Translations under genes and position numbers: made by a program | Part shown: positions 31,910 to 40,811 of the stretch, piece after piece | Layout of the letters: every line of letters begins with the position of its first letter | How positions within the stretch are numbered: the first letter of the stretch is position 1 | Assembly: GCA_023392635.1 (NCBI GenBank) | Contig: JAEVYS010000056.1 | Coordinates: forward strand, 3,560 to 67,559 | Origin: Actinomycetes bacterium | GTDB taxonomy: Bacteria > Actinomycetota > Actinomycetes > Propionibacteriales > Propionibacteriaceae | Direction: 5' to 3' | DNA length: 64,000 bases | Notes under the pieces: model-generated | What the model was told of the DNA's origin: nothing | Databases searched by the model: none | Seen by the model: only the letters and a program-made list of their open reading frames with translations

Positions 31910-33417
31910 CGGACGGCCCCGCGCTCCCCCCGCCCGCCGCGGACGCCGGGACGGTGGAGAAGCGGACCGAGCGCCCGCATCCGCTGACCCCCTTCATCCG
32001 GGGATGGGTGGTGCTCCTGGCCGCGGTCATCGCGTTCGGCCGTGACTTCGTCTCGTTCGGCCCGGATCGCCGCCCCCTGCCCCCGCTGGGGTTCCTCCTC
32101 GGCGGCATCGCCGTGGTCGCCGTCGTCGCAGCCGCCGCCGGGTTCGTGTCCTGGCGCTTCACACGGTTCGTCATCGACCACGAGGAACTGCGCATCGAAT
32201 CCGGGGCGATCTTCCGCCGCTCCACCCGGATCGCGTTCGACAAGGTTCAATCGATCGACGTCGTCCAGCCCCTCGCCGCGCGGCTGTTCGGCCTCGCCGA
32301 GCTGCAGGTCGACGTCGGCTCCCACGAGCGGTTCAAGGTGCGCTACCTGCAGCTGACCAGGGCCTACGCGCTGCGCGACTACCTGCTGGCGCGCGCCCGT
32401 GGCTACCAGGCCGAGGCTGCAGAGCATGCCGCCCCCACCACTGTCCTGGCCGACCTCAACGAGGCCGACGAGGTGCTGGTGCAGGTGCCGCCCCAGACGC
32501 TGCTGCTCGCGGCCGTGACGTCACACGAGTTCTGGGGAATCGTCCTGAGCGGCGTGGTGCTCGCGGTCGGCGGGGTCGTGAGTGGCCAGTGGTGGCTCGT
32601 GCTGGCCGCGGCCATTCCCACCCTCAGCGGCGTCTTCGGGTTCGTCGCCCGTCGCGTCACCGGGCAGTTCAACTACACGCTCTCGCGACGGGCGCACGGC
32701 CTGCGGATCTCGCGAGGGCTGACCAGCCTCACCAGCCAGTCGCTCCCGCCTCGCCGCGTCCAGGCGGCGCAGGTCAGCCAGTCGCCGGTGTGGCGGGTGC
32801 TCGGCCTGTACCGCGTCGACATCGAAGTGATCGGCTGGGGGCACGTCACCGAGGACGAGGACAAGACCGGGGTGTCCTCGATCCTGCTGCCCGCCGGCAG
32901 CATGGAGCAGGTTCGGGTGGCGCTGGCCGCAATCTGGCCGCGGGCCGACTTCACGACCGTGCCCCTGCAGGGGGCTCCTGCCCGCGCGCGGTGGCTGCAC
33001 CCCCTCTCGCAGCCGTTCCTGCGCTGGGGGCACGACGACCAGCTGGTCGTGTCGCAGCACGGCTGGCTGGTGCGCCGCTGGCAACTCGTGCCGCACGTCC
33101 GTGCCCAGTCGGTGCGCATCGTGCAGGGACCGGTCTCCCGCCTGCTCGGCATCGCCGATCTCGAGTTCGACACCGCGGGCGAGCACATCGCGGCGCACGC
33201 CTGCGGCCTGGAGGCCTCCACCCTGCGCGAACGCCAGGCCGAGTTGCTGCGACTCGTCCACCACCGTCCCGAATTCGACCTGTCCGAACCCTTCCTTCCC
33301 GACGCCGCCGCGGCCGCGGCCGCCGAGCCCGTGGCAGATGCGGAGTCGGCTCAGACGGACGGCCCGGAGGCCCTGCGCGCCGACCAGGCGGAGGACACCA
33401 TCTCGTCCACCGAGTAG
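31906..33417 (+). CDS. PH-domain (YdbT-like) membrane protein
   Basis: A 503-residue protein with at least two bPH2 domains, each preceded by a pair of membrane helices: helices about 30-80, domain 1 (DHEELRIESGAIFRRSTRIA, IDVVQPLAARLFGLAELQVD), helices about 200-240, domain 2 (YTLSRRAHGLRISRGLTSL), and a third related segment (DDQLVVSQHGWLVRRWQLVP, SVRIVQGPVSRLLGIADLEF). This is the YdbT arrangement. ATG overlaps the YdbS-like stop. The C-terminal tail is acidic and low-complexity, and its last 67 nt overlap the 3' end of galE on the other strand. Confidence 0.88.
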   Translation: MTDGPALPPPAADAGTVEKRTERPHPLTPFIRGWVVLLAAVIAFGRDFVSFGPDRRPLPPLGFLLGGIAVVAVVAAAAGFVSWRFTRFVIDHEELRIESGAIFRRSTRIAFDKVQSIDVVQPLAARLFGLAELQVDVGSHERFKVRYLQLTRAYALRDYLLARARGYQAEAAEHAAPTTVLADLNEADEVLVQVPPQTLLLAAVTSHEFWGIVLSGVVLAVGGVVSGQWWLVLAAAIPTLSGVFGFVARRVTGQFNYTLSRRAHGLRISRGLTSLTSQSLPPRRVQAAQVSQSPVWRVLGLYRVDIEVIGWGHVTEDEDKTGVSSILLPAGSMEQVRVALAAIWPRADFTTVPLQGAPARARWLHPLSQPFLRWGHDDQLVVSQHGWLVRRWQLVPHVRAQSVRIVQGPVSRLLGIADLEFDTAGEHIAAHACGLEASTLRERQAELLRLVHHRPEFDLSEPFLPDAAAAAAAEPVADAESAQTDGPEALRADQAEDTISSTE

Positions 33418-34331
33418 CGCATCGCCCAGTCGAGGTCGGCGGCGGCAGCCGCGCCGTCGGCGACGATGCGGGCGGGATCTCCGGGACGCCGCTCCGCGAT
33501 CTGGGGGGTGAAGTGGACGCCGGTGACCCGTGCCATCGCGTCCATGATCTGGCGGACGCTGAGCCCCTCGCCGCTGCCCAGGTTGTAGGCCTTGCGCAGG
33601 GGGCGACCCGCGACCAGCGCCTGTGCCGCGGCGACGTGCGAAACGGCCAGGTCGCCGACGTGCACGTAGTCGCGGACGCAGGTGCCGTCCGGGGTGTCGT
33701 AGTCGTCGCCGTTGATCCTCGGCGTGCGCCCTTCGAGGAGCGCCTCGATGACCAGCGGAAAGAGGTTGTGCGGGCTGGCGTCGTAGACCTCGTCCGTGGC
33801 GGAGCCGACCACGTTGAAATAGCGGAGGCTGACGCCGGCGAAGCCGTCGGTGGCTCGTGAGACGTCGTTGATCAGCCACTCGCCGATCAGCTTCGACTCC
33901 CCGTAGGGCGACTCGGGGGCGTTCGGCGAGTCCTCGGTCACCAGTTCGGTGGCCGGCGTCCCGTACACGGCGGCCGAGGACGAGAAGACGATGTTCTTCA
34001 CGCCGGCCTCCGCCATCGCGGCGAGCACGCTGGCCGTGCCGGTCACGTTCTGCGCGTAGGTGTGCAACGGGCGCTGCACCGACACCCCGGCGTACTTGAA
34101 GCCCGCGACGTGGATGACTCCTGCGCAGGAGTGCCGCCGCAGCAGGCTGCTCACCCCTTCGGTGTCGAGGATGTCACCCTGGACGAACGGGACGCCCGCC
34201 GGCACGAAGGCCGCGATGCCGGAGGACAGGTCGTCGAGGACCACCGGCGCCAGCCCTTTCGCCTGCAGGGCGCGCACCACGTGCGCCCCGATGTAGCCTG
34301 CCCCGCCGGTCACCAGCCATGTCGTCGTCAC
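33351..34331 (-). CDS. galE: UDP-glucose 4-epimerase
   Basis: A 326-residue extended SDR that interconverts UDP-glucose and UDP-galactose. Markers are VTGGAGYIGAHV (7-18), FVQGDILD, the conserved HVAGFKYAGVSVQRPL, SSSAAVYG with S at about 123, and the catalytic YGESKLIGE (Y-x-x-x-K at about 147-151). YNLGSGEGLSV and RPGDPARIVAD complete the family pattern. Length is normal, so the 67-nt overlap with the convergent PH-domain gene is real rather than a mis-called stop. UDP-galactose could serve the cell-wall polymer genes nearby or galactose use with the GH36 enzyme. Confidence 0.94.
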   Translation of the reverse strand: MTTTWLVTGGAGYIGAHVVRALQAKGLAPVVLDDLSSGIAAFVPAGVPFVQGDILDTEGVSSLLRRHSCAGVIHVAGFKYAGVSVQRPLHTYAQNVTGTASVLAAMAEAGVKNIVFSSSAAVYGTPATELVTEDSPNAPESPYGESKLIGEWLINDVSRATDGFAGVSLRYFNVVGSATDEVYDASPHNLFPLVIEALLEGRTPRINGDDYDTPDGTCVRDYVHVGDLAVSHVAAAQALVAGRPLRKAYNLGSGEGLSVRQIMDAMARVTGVHFTPQIAERRPGDPARIVADGAAAAADLDWAMRYSVDEMVSSAWSARRASGPSV

Positions 34332-34459
34332 GCTCGGAAGTCTAGAGGTGGGCGCCCCTCGCGCAGCCGGCGGACGGCATGTCCGTCGGGTGCCCCACGA
34401 CGTGCGACCTTGGCCGCTCGCGCTTCCTGCGCGCGGACGCGCGCGTGGCGCTTGGCGTC

Positions 34460-34465
34460 TAGGGT
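34460..34465 (+). promoter_or_regulatory. -10 box of leaderless promoter, ppgK
   Basis: TAGGGT, then 6 nt, then ATG 34472. Confidence 0.55.
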
Positions 34466-34471
34466 GTCCCC

Positions 34472-35248
34472 ATGCAGACTCAACCCGTTTTGGGCATCGA
34501 CATCGGTGGTTCGGGGATCAAGGGCGCCCTGGTCGACCTGGACGCCGGGGACTTCGCGACCGAGCGCGTGCGCATCCCGACGCCGGCCGAGTCCACTCCC
34601 GCCAATGTCGCCGCGGTGGTGGCCGAGATCGTCTCCGGCTTCTCCGGCCAGATGGGCGACGGCCCGATCGGTGTCACGATCCCCGCCGTCGTCACCCACG
34701 GCATCACCCGCTCGGCCGCCAACATCCACAAGTCGTGGATCGACGCGCCGGCCGAGCGGATCTTCGAGGAGCGCCTCGGCCGTGACGTCGTGCTGGTCAA
34801 CGACGCGGACGCCGCCGGCGTGGCGGAGGTCATGTTCGGAGCGGCCAAGGGCAACGAGGGCCTGGTCCTGATGACGACGCTGGGCACCGGCATCGGCAGC
34901 GCACTCATCTATCGCGGCGTGCTCGTGCCGAACACCGAGCTGGGCCACCTCGAGATCGACGGCCATGACGCCGAGAGCCAGGCCGCCGCGTCCATCAAGA
35001 CGGCGCTGGGGTTGTCCTACGAGGAGTACGTGCCGCGACTGCAGCGCTACTACGAGCGGGTCGAGGCACTGTTCTGGCCCGACCTGTTCGTGGTCGGCGG
35101 CGGGGTCTCCAAGGCGGCGGACAAGTTCATGCCGCAGCTCAGGCTGAAGACGCCGATCGTCCCCGCTCACCTGCGCAACCGCGCGGGCATCATCGGCGCC
35201 GCGTGGCTCGCTGTCGACAAGGTGGCGCACCCCGAGCGCCTCGCCTGA
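34472..35248 (+). CDS. ppgK: Polyphosphate glucokinase
   Basis: A 258-residue ROK-type sugar kinase that phosphorylates glucose with inorganic polyphosphate (and usually ATP). Markers are LGIDIGGSGIKGALVDL (phosphate-1 motif, 7-23), GVTIPAVVTHG, the catalytic aspartate in VLVNDADAAGVAE (about 110), TLGTGIGSALIYRG (about 140) and ELGHLEIDGHDAES (about 155), the last typical of PpgK rather than ATP-only glucokinases. Length equals characterised PpgKs. It is characteristic of actinobacteria, including propionibacteria. It converges with argS, with 18 nt between stops. Confidence 0.93.
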   Translation: MQTQPVLGIDIGGSGIKGALVDLDAGDFATERVRIPTPAESTPANVAAVVAEIVSGFSGQMGDGPIGVTIPAVVTHGITRSAANIHKSWIDAPAERIFEERLGRDVVLVNDADAAGVAEVMFGAAKGNEGLVLMTTLGTGIGSALIYRGVLVPNTELGHLEIDGHDAESQAAASIKTALGLSYEEYVPRLQRYYERVEALFWPDLFVVGGGVSKAADKFMPQLRLKTPIVPAHLRNRAGIIGAAWLAVDKVAHPERLA

Positions 35249-35266
35249 GCGGGCGGCCGCCGGAGG

Positions 35267-36901
35267 CTACATCCGGTCGGGCGCCTCGATGCCGAGCAGG
35301 GAGAGGCCGGTGGCCAGCACCTTGCGGGTGGCTGCGCACAACGCCAGGCGCGAGGTCTGCACCTCGCCCTCGCTCTTGAGCACCGGGCACTGCTCGTAGA
35401 AGGAGCTCAACGCGCCCGCCAGCTCGTAGAGGTAACCGCACAGGCGGTGCGGCTGCAGCGTCTCACCGACGGACGCGACGATCTCGCCGAACCTGGTGAG
35501 CAGCAGGGCCAGCGCCTGCTCGCTCGGCTCGTCCAGGACGGTCACTTCGCCGGACACGAAGCCCTCCGCCTCGGCCTTGCGCAGGATCTGGGTGACCCGG
35601 GCGTGCGCGTACTGCAGGTACGGCCCCGTGTCCCCGGTCGTCGCCACCATCCGCTCGGCGTCGAAGGTGTAGTCCTTCTGCAGGCCGTTCGACAGGTCGG
35701 CGTACTTGATCGCCGCCAGCGCGATCGAGGGAGCAGCCTCGCGCTCCGCGGCGTCCAGCAGCGAGTTCAGCGTCACCGCGGTGCCCTCGCGGGTGGAGAA
35801 CTTCTTCCCGTCCGCTCCGAGCACCTGGCCGAAGCCGACGAACTCGGCACTCACGTCCGGCGGCAGGTAGCCGGCCTTGGCCGCCACCGCGAACACCTGC
35901 TCGAAGTGGTGGGCCTGCGGCGCCCCGACCACGTAGATGAGCCGATCGGCGTGCAGGTCGCCGACCCGGTGCCGGATCGCGGCCAGGTCGGTGCAGGTGT
36001 AGCCGAAGCCGCCCTGGGCATTGCGGATGATCGCCGGCGCGGCGAACCCGTCCACCCACACCACGAGGGCGCCGTCGTCGACCACGGCGATGCCGCGGTC
36101 CTCCAGGTCGGCTGCCACCACCGGCAGGTCGGCGTTGTACATCGACTCCCCGGCGAGGTCGGCGTCGGAGAGAAGGACGTTCATCCGCCGGTAGGTGGCG
36201 TTGAAGCCCGCCAGCGACACGTCGATCAGCTGCTGCCAGATGCGCCGGGTCTCGGCGTCGCCGGACTGCAGCAGTACCACGCGGTCACGCGCGCGGGCGG
36301 CGAACTCCTCGGACTCCTTGAGGCGGCTGTTCGCCCGCTGGTAGAGCGCCTCAGCTCCGGCGAGGTCGAGGGACGCGACGTCCAGGCCCTCCAGCAGGAT
36401 CTCCTCGACGAGCATGCCGAACTGCCGCCCCCAGTCACCGATGTGGTTCTGCGGGATCACGGTGTGGCCCTGCGCGCGCAGGACGCGGGTGAAGCAGTCG
36501 CCGATGATCGTGGAGCGCAGGTGCCCCACGTGCATCTGCTTGGCGACGTTCGGCGAGGAGTAGTCGATCACGACGGTGCGCGGCTCGGCCGAAGGGCTGA
36601 TCCCGGCGCCCGGTTCGGCCAGCACCTGGCTGGCGGCCCGGGCGAGCACGTCGGCGCGGATCCGCAGGTTGATGAACCCCGGCCCCGCGATCTCCAGCGG
36701 CTCGCACAGGTCGGAGAGGTCGATCTGCTCAACCAGCCGTGCCGCCACCTCGCGCGGCGGGCGACCCTCGGCGTTCGCCAGCCGCAGAGCAACGTTCGTC
36801 TGGAAGTGGCCGAACTGAGGGCGGGTCGCCGGGCGCAATTCCGGGTCCACTCCGGCGACGGACCGGACACGTTCACTCAGCAGGGACGGCAGGGACAGCA
36901 T
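35267..36901 (-). CDS. argS: Arginyl-tRNA synthetase
   Basis: A 544-residue class I aminoacyl-tRNA synthetase. The N-terminal add-domain (GHFQTNVALRLANAEG, then GPGFINLRI) is followed by the HIGH-region SSPNVAKQMHVGHLRST (about 117-133), then GDWGRQFGMLVEE. The KMSK-region equivalent is GADGKKFSTREGTAVTLNSL (about 366). The C-terminal DALR anticodon-binding domain ends ALCAATRKVLATGLSLLGIE. ATG 36901 is preceded by GGGAGGA at 8 nt, and earlier in-frame starts would add an unrelated extension. The length is slightly below the 550-580 usual range but all motifs are present. Divergent from the GT4 gene by 70 nt. Confidence 0.95.
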   Translation of the reverse strand: MLSLPSLLSERVRSVAGVDPELRPATRPQFGHFQTNVALRLANAEGRPPREVAARLVEQIDLSDLCEPLEIAGPGFINLRIRADVLARAASQVLAEPGAGISPSAEPRTVVIDYSSPNVAKQMHVGHLRSTIIGDCFTRVLRAQGHTVIPQNHIGDWGRQFGMLVEEILLEGLDVASLDLAGAEALYQRANSRLKESEEFAARARDRVVLLQSGDAETRRIWQQLIDVSLAGFNATYRRMNVLLSDADLAGESMYNADLPVVAADLEDRGIAVVDDGALVVWVDGFAAPAIIRNAQGGFGYTCTDLAAIRHRVGDLHADRLIYVVGAPQAHHFEQVFAVAAKAGYLPPDVSAEFVGFGQVLGADGKKFSTREGTAVTLNSLLDAAEREAAPSIALAAIKYADLSNGLQKDYTFDAERMVATTGDTGPYLQYAHARVTQILRKAEAEGFVSGEVTVLDEPSEQALALLLTRFGEIVASVGETLQPHRLCGYLYELAGALSSFYEQCPVLKSEGEVQTSRLALCAATRKVLATGLSLLGIEAPDRM

Positions 36902-36960
36902 GGCCGCTATCCTCCCACGACCGGGATCCCCACCCACGATCACGTCCGGAGCACTCGCGA

Positions 36961-36966
36961 TAGGGT
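36961..36966 (+). promoter_or_regulatory. -10 box of the GT4 glycosyltransferase gene
   Basis: TAGGGT, 5 nt before ATG 36972. A second ATG at 36990 has AGAGAGG at 6-7 nt spacing, so transcription from this box could serve either start. Confidence 0.45.
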
Positions 36967-36971
36967 CTGCG

Positions 36972-38297
36972 ATGAAAGAGAGGTGCTTCATGCCGACCCC
37001 GCACGCCCGCCCGATCACCGAGCATCCCGTCTTCCTGGTCGTCGAGCAGGTCGGTACCGGGGGGATCACGCGGGCGGTGTTCAATCAGGCCGCGATCCTG
37101 ACCGAACACGGGTTCGGCGACGTCACGGTGGCGACCGTGGACCCCGAGCGCTCCGATTTCCTCGACAAGGCGGAGCGCGGCGGCCTGTGGCCTGAAGGCG
37201 TCAAGGCGAGGAACCTGCCGGAGGAGTGGCCGCAGGAGTGGGCCGCGGCGCAGGGCGACGAGCGCCGGGTCACGGCACTGAAGCTGCGCTGGCTGGAACA
37301 GCTGGGCTCCGGCTCACCGGCGAAGCCCTACGTGATCGCCGAGCATCGGGAGACGATCAGCCTCGTGCAGCGGGTGAGCGGTCGACGCGCGATCAAGATC
37401 GCCCTGGTGCACGACAACCAGTTCGCCACCGGACGGAAGACCGCGATTCCGACGATCGCCGACACCAACCGGGAACAGATGCTCGGTGCCCTGTGGTCGC
37501 TGCACGCCCTGGTGGGCCTGACCGAGCACCAGACCGGCGACCTCCGCAAGCTCGCGGGACGATGGGGAGCGCGTGTCTTCTCCGCCCCGAACGAGGCCCA
37601 CATGCCGGCCGTCGACTTCCCTGCGCCCGATCCCCACAAGATCACGATCGTTTCGCGACTGATCCCGCGGAAGCGGATCTCCGAGATCCTGCACGCGTTC
37701 GCGATCGTCGTCGCACAGCGTCCCGACGCCAAGCTCGACATCTACGGCGGCGGGGCTTCCAAGACCAGCCTGATGGAATTGTCGCGATCCCTCGGTCTCG
37801 ACGACTCGGTGCAGTTCTTCGTCTCCACGCTGACTCCCCTCGATGCCATGGCCACGGGCCACTTCGGCATCCTCACGTCCACCTCCGAGGCCATGCCGCT
37901 CACGCTCCTGGAGTCGTACTCGGTGGCGCGCCCGGTCATCTCCTATCGCTTCCGTTACGGCCCCGAATCGATGATCCGGGACGGCGTGACCGGCTACCTG
38001 GTCGATGACAAGGACCGGGAAGGTCTCGCCGCCCGGATGATCGAGTTGCTGGACGACCCCGAGAAGGCACTGTCGATGGGGCGGGCGGGACGGGAGTTCG
38101 CCCGCGAGCAGTACTCCCGCGAGCAGGTCTGGCTGGCGTGGGAGAGGTTCCTGACGGCCGCGCGGGACAACCGGGCGTGGCGACTCCCGCCCTTCCTCTT
38201 CAGGCTTCGCGTTCCGCTCCGCGGCGAGCGGGTCCCCATCCTCGCCGCGGCCTACAGGTTCACCAGCCGCAGGGTCAGGAAGGCGATCGGATGGTGA
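36972..38297 (+). CDS. GT4-family glycosyltransferase (TagE/TarM-like)
   Basis: A 441-residue cytoplasmic GT-B glycosyltransferase. The N-terminal domain starts VVEQVGTGGITRAVFNQAAI, with the glycine-rich acceptor loop. The C-terminal donor domain has IVSRLIPRKRISEILHAFAI, LDIYGGGASK and the retaining-GT4 E-x7-E motif in EAMPLTLLE (about 318). The pattern is close to poly(glycerol-phosphate) or poly(ribitol-phosphate) alpha-glucosyltransferases that decorate teichoic acid. Start is ATG 36972 by promoter spacing or ATG 36990 by ribosome binding site. The next gene overlaps its stop by 7 nt, indicating an operon. Confidence 0.85.
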   Translation: MKERCFMPTPHARPITEHPVFLVVEQVGTGGITRAVFNQAAILTEHGFGDVTVATVDPERSDFLDKAERGGLWPEGVKARNLPEEWPQEWAAAQGDERRVTALKLRWLEQLGSGSPAKPYVIAEHRETISLVQRVSGRRAIKIALVHDNQFATGRKTAIPTIADTNREQMLGALWSLHALVGLTEHQTGDLRKLAGRWGARVFSAPNEAHMPAVDFPAPDPHKITIVSRLIPRKRISEILHAFAIVVAQRPDAKLDIYGGGASKTSLMELSRSLGLDDSVQFFVSTLTPLDAMATGHFGILTSTSEAMPLTLLESYSVARPVISYRFRYGPESMIRDGVTGYLVDDKDREGLAARMIELLDDPEKALSMGRAGREFAREQYSREQVWLAWERFLTAARDNRAWRLPPFLFRLRVPLRGERVPILAAAYRFTSRRVRKAIGW

Positions 38298-40768
38298 GTC
38301 GCAGGCGGCTGGCGGAACTGGCCGCCCGACTGGGACGGACGCCCCTGGGCCGAACGGTGGTACGCCGGCTGCCGGCGCCGGTGCGCACGAAGCTGTGGAA
38401 GGGCGCCGGCGGAGAAGGTGAGATCGCACGCCGGTTCAGCAGGCCGGAGACGGCGGAATCTGCGGTCGAGGAAGCGCTCGCCCACGTCCGCCGGCTCCTC
38501 GGAGAGGGCCGCTCCGGTCAGGCCCGCACGTTCGCCGACCTCGTCCACGACCAGCCGGACGCCCGGCCCCTGGGCTGCCTCCTGCGGGGCGTGGTCGCCG
38601 CGCACGAGCGGCGTCACCGCCTCGCGGCCGCCGCCTTCGACGAGGCGCCCGACCTGGCCTTCCGCCACGCGGGCTCTGCGTACCTGGATGCCGTGTTCGC
38701 GTCCGACCCCGCCGTCGGCCTCCGGGTCGCAGAAGGGCTGCTCGACGGACCGTCCGACCGCCTCGGCGGCGAGGAGTGGTTCACGCTGGTCGGGCATCTC
38801 TACGGGCTCGCCGCACCGGAAGCCACGGCGAAGGCGTTCGCCCGGGCCGACGCGGACAGCACCGGTGACGGCCGGCTGCGGCGGAGACTGGACTGGACCC
38901 GACCCTGGATCGGCGCGGAGCCGAACAGGTCGTCGGCACCGGTTCCCGAAGGCCGGGTGAGCTTCGCGCTGATCGACTACCGTCAGCCGGGCCCCGACGG
39001 CGGCGCCTCCTCGCGCAACATCGGCGACTGGGCCCAAACCCTGGCCAGCCTCGGCCACCTCGTCCGCCATCGTGGAGCGCGGTTCCACGGCACTCCCGAA
39101 CTCGCCGGCCTGCTGGAGCGGCTACAGGAGCGCGTTCGGCCCGAACTGGTCCTCGACGGACCTGTGGCCGATGTCGAGGTCTGCGTCCTTCAGCGCGACG
39201 CCTCCAGCTACCAGCAGTTCCCCCCGAACACCTGGGCACTCGTCTTCGGCTGGTTCATGCACCCGCTGTTCGACCTCGAGATCCACGACTTCCCCCTGCA
39301 CCGCAACATCGAGCCGATCTTCGTGTCGTTCCACTGCGCGAAGAAGGCGATGCTCACCGACGAGGCGGTGGCGTACCTCAAGGCGAACTCACCGATCGGG
39401 TGCCGCGACTGGACGACCGTCGACATCCTGCTCTCCCTGGGGATCCCGGCCTTCTTCTCCGGTTGCATCACCACGACGGTCAACACCGTCTTCCCCGACC
39501 TCTCCGACCAGCCGGCCCCCCGCACCCTCTACGTCGACGCCACTCGCTCACCGGTGCCACCGGGCGTGGAGAACGTCCGCCAGTCCCTGCCGCAGGTGCT
39601 CACCAACACGTTCGAGCAGAACGTCGAGGCCGTCGTCGAACGCCTGGATCGGTGGCGCGCCGACTACACCGAGGTGGAGACCTCACGGCTGCACGTCTAC
39701 CTGCCGTGCCGCTCGCTCGGCCTGCGTACCCGCTACGAACCGGACAGCTTCTCCGATCCCCGCGTCAACGGCCTGCTCCCCCTGTCCGACGAAGGCTTCG
39801 AAGCCATCAGGGTCGGCATGCGCGAGCGTCTGGCACCGGTCATGGCCGCGATTCTGGAAGGCCGGTCCGCCGACCAGGTGCGGGACCTGTGGCGGCAACT
39901 CACCGCGGAGGAGGTGGAGACGGCCAGGCGGCGGCACGAGAAGCGTCCGGTGTCGCGCGAGTCGCACCCCGACGCCGTGGCAGCGCGCCGGCTCCGTCCG
40001 GCCGGGCCCCCCGCGGCGCTCAATGTGGTCTACGTGCCGCGCTCCGGAGAAGCGAAGTTCCTGCCCGCCGCCCTGCGAGCGTCCTTGCGCCAGTTGCCGC
40101 GCGACGCAGCGGTGTGGGTGGTGGGGCCCGGTGCGCGACCCGTCGGCGTCCAGGACGACCGGCTGCGCTTCGTTGACACCAGCACCCTCTTCACCGGACC
40201 CGTCTCCGGAGAGCACCGCGACCGGGTGTTGTCGCTCCTGCCCGAGCTGCTCCCCGCAGACCGTGCCGTCGTGCTGCCGGTGGCCAGTGTCGTCGTCGCG
40301 GACCTGGCCGGCCTGGCGGAGGTCGATCTCGCGGGCTCGCACATCGCGGCCCGGCTCTCCAGCTCCGCCCTCACCAGCGGCAGCCAGTCGCTGTTCCGAG
40401 CCGCACGGGCGTTCGACCGGGAGGTGGAGCTCGCGAACGAGTTGTTGCGCGAGACCTTCCAGCGGCACACCTTCGATTTTCCCGCCCTGGATGTCGAGGT
40501 GCTCGTGCTCGACCTCGCCGGCATGCGGGAGGCCGGCACGACAAAGCGCCTGCTCGACGGCATTGACCGCTACCGCCTGTCGTGGGCGAACTCGCTCCTG
40601 TTCGAGTTTGGTTCCGACGTCCGCGCACTGGATCCCGCCTGGGCACGCGTCCCCACCCGGGACCCCGAAACCGACGCGCGCATCTGGGTCTGGCTCGACT
40701 CGCCGAAGCCCTGGAGCGGGGCCTATTCGTCGTCAGCGGCGCTGTGGGAGGACGCGACCGCAACCTGA
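38291..40768 (+). CDS. Polysaccharide pyruvyltransferase-like protein with C-terminal extra domain
   Basis: An 825-residue cytoplasmic protein. Residues 1-210 are a helical, repeat-like region (AAHERRHRLAAAAFDEAPDL) with no recognised family. Residues about 225-480 match the polysaccharide pyruvyltransferase fold: FALIDYRQPGPDGG, NIGDWAQTLA, FGWFMHPLFDL, IFVSFHCAKKAM, and the diagnostic PIGCRDWTTVDILLSLGIPA with FFSGCITTTVN. Residues about 580-825 look like a GT8-type domain (ALNVVYVPRSGEAKFLPAAL) without a convincing D-x-D. It would add pyruvate ketals or a related group to the wall polymer; that role is inferred from context. ATG 38291 overlaps the GT4 gene by 7 nt. Confidence 0.78.
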   Translation: MVSRRRLAELAARLGRTPLGRTVVRRLPAPVRTKLWKGAGGEGEIARRFSRPETAESAVEEALAHVRRLLGEGRSGQARTFADLVHDQPDARPLGCLLRGVVAAHERRHRLAAAAFDEAPDLAFRHAGSAYLDAVFASDPAVGLRVAEGLLDGPSDRLGGEEWFTLVGHLYGLAAPEATAKAFARADADSTGDGRLRRRLDWTRPWIGAEPNRSSAPVPEGRVSFALIDYRQPGPDGGASSRNIGDWAQTLASLGHLVRHRGARFHGTPELAGLLERLQERVRPELVLDGPVADVEVCVLQRDASSYQQFPPNTWALVFGWFMHPLFDLEIHDFPLHRNIEPIFVSFHCAKKAMLTDEAVAYLKANSPIGCRDWTTVDILLSLGIPAFFSGCITTTVNTVFPDLSDQPAPRTLYVDATRSPVPPGVENVRQSLPQVLTNTFEQNVEAVVERLDRWRADYTEVETSRLHVYLPCRSLGLRTRYEPDSFSDPRVNGLLPLSDEGFEAIRVGMRERLAPVMAAILEGRSADQVRDLWRQLTAEEVETARRRHEKRPVSRESHPDAVAARRLRPAGPPAALNVVYVPRSGEAKFLPAALRASLRQLPRDAAVWVVGPGARPVGVQDDRLRFVDTSTLFTGPVSGEHRDRVLSLLPELLPADRAVVLPVASVVVADLAGLAEVDLAGSHIAARLSSSALTSGSQSLFRAARAFDREVELANELLRETFQRHTFDFPALDVEVLVLDLAGMREAGTTKRLLDGIDRYRLSWANSLLFEFGSDVRALDPAWARVPTRDPETDARIWVWLDSPKPWSGAYSSSAALWEDATAT

Positions 40769-40799
40769 ACGTTTGGTAAGAAACTCGGGGCCCGGGTGC

Positions 40800-40805
40800 T
40801 AGAGT
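40800..40805 (+). promoter_or_regulatory. -10 box of leaderless promoter, EEP protein gene
   Basis: TAGAGT, then 6 nt, then GTG 40812. Confidence 0.55.
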
Positions 40806-40811
40806 CTGGCC

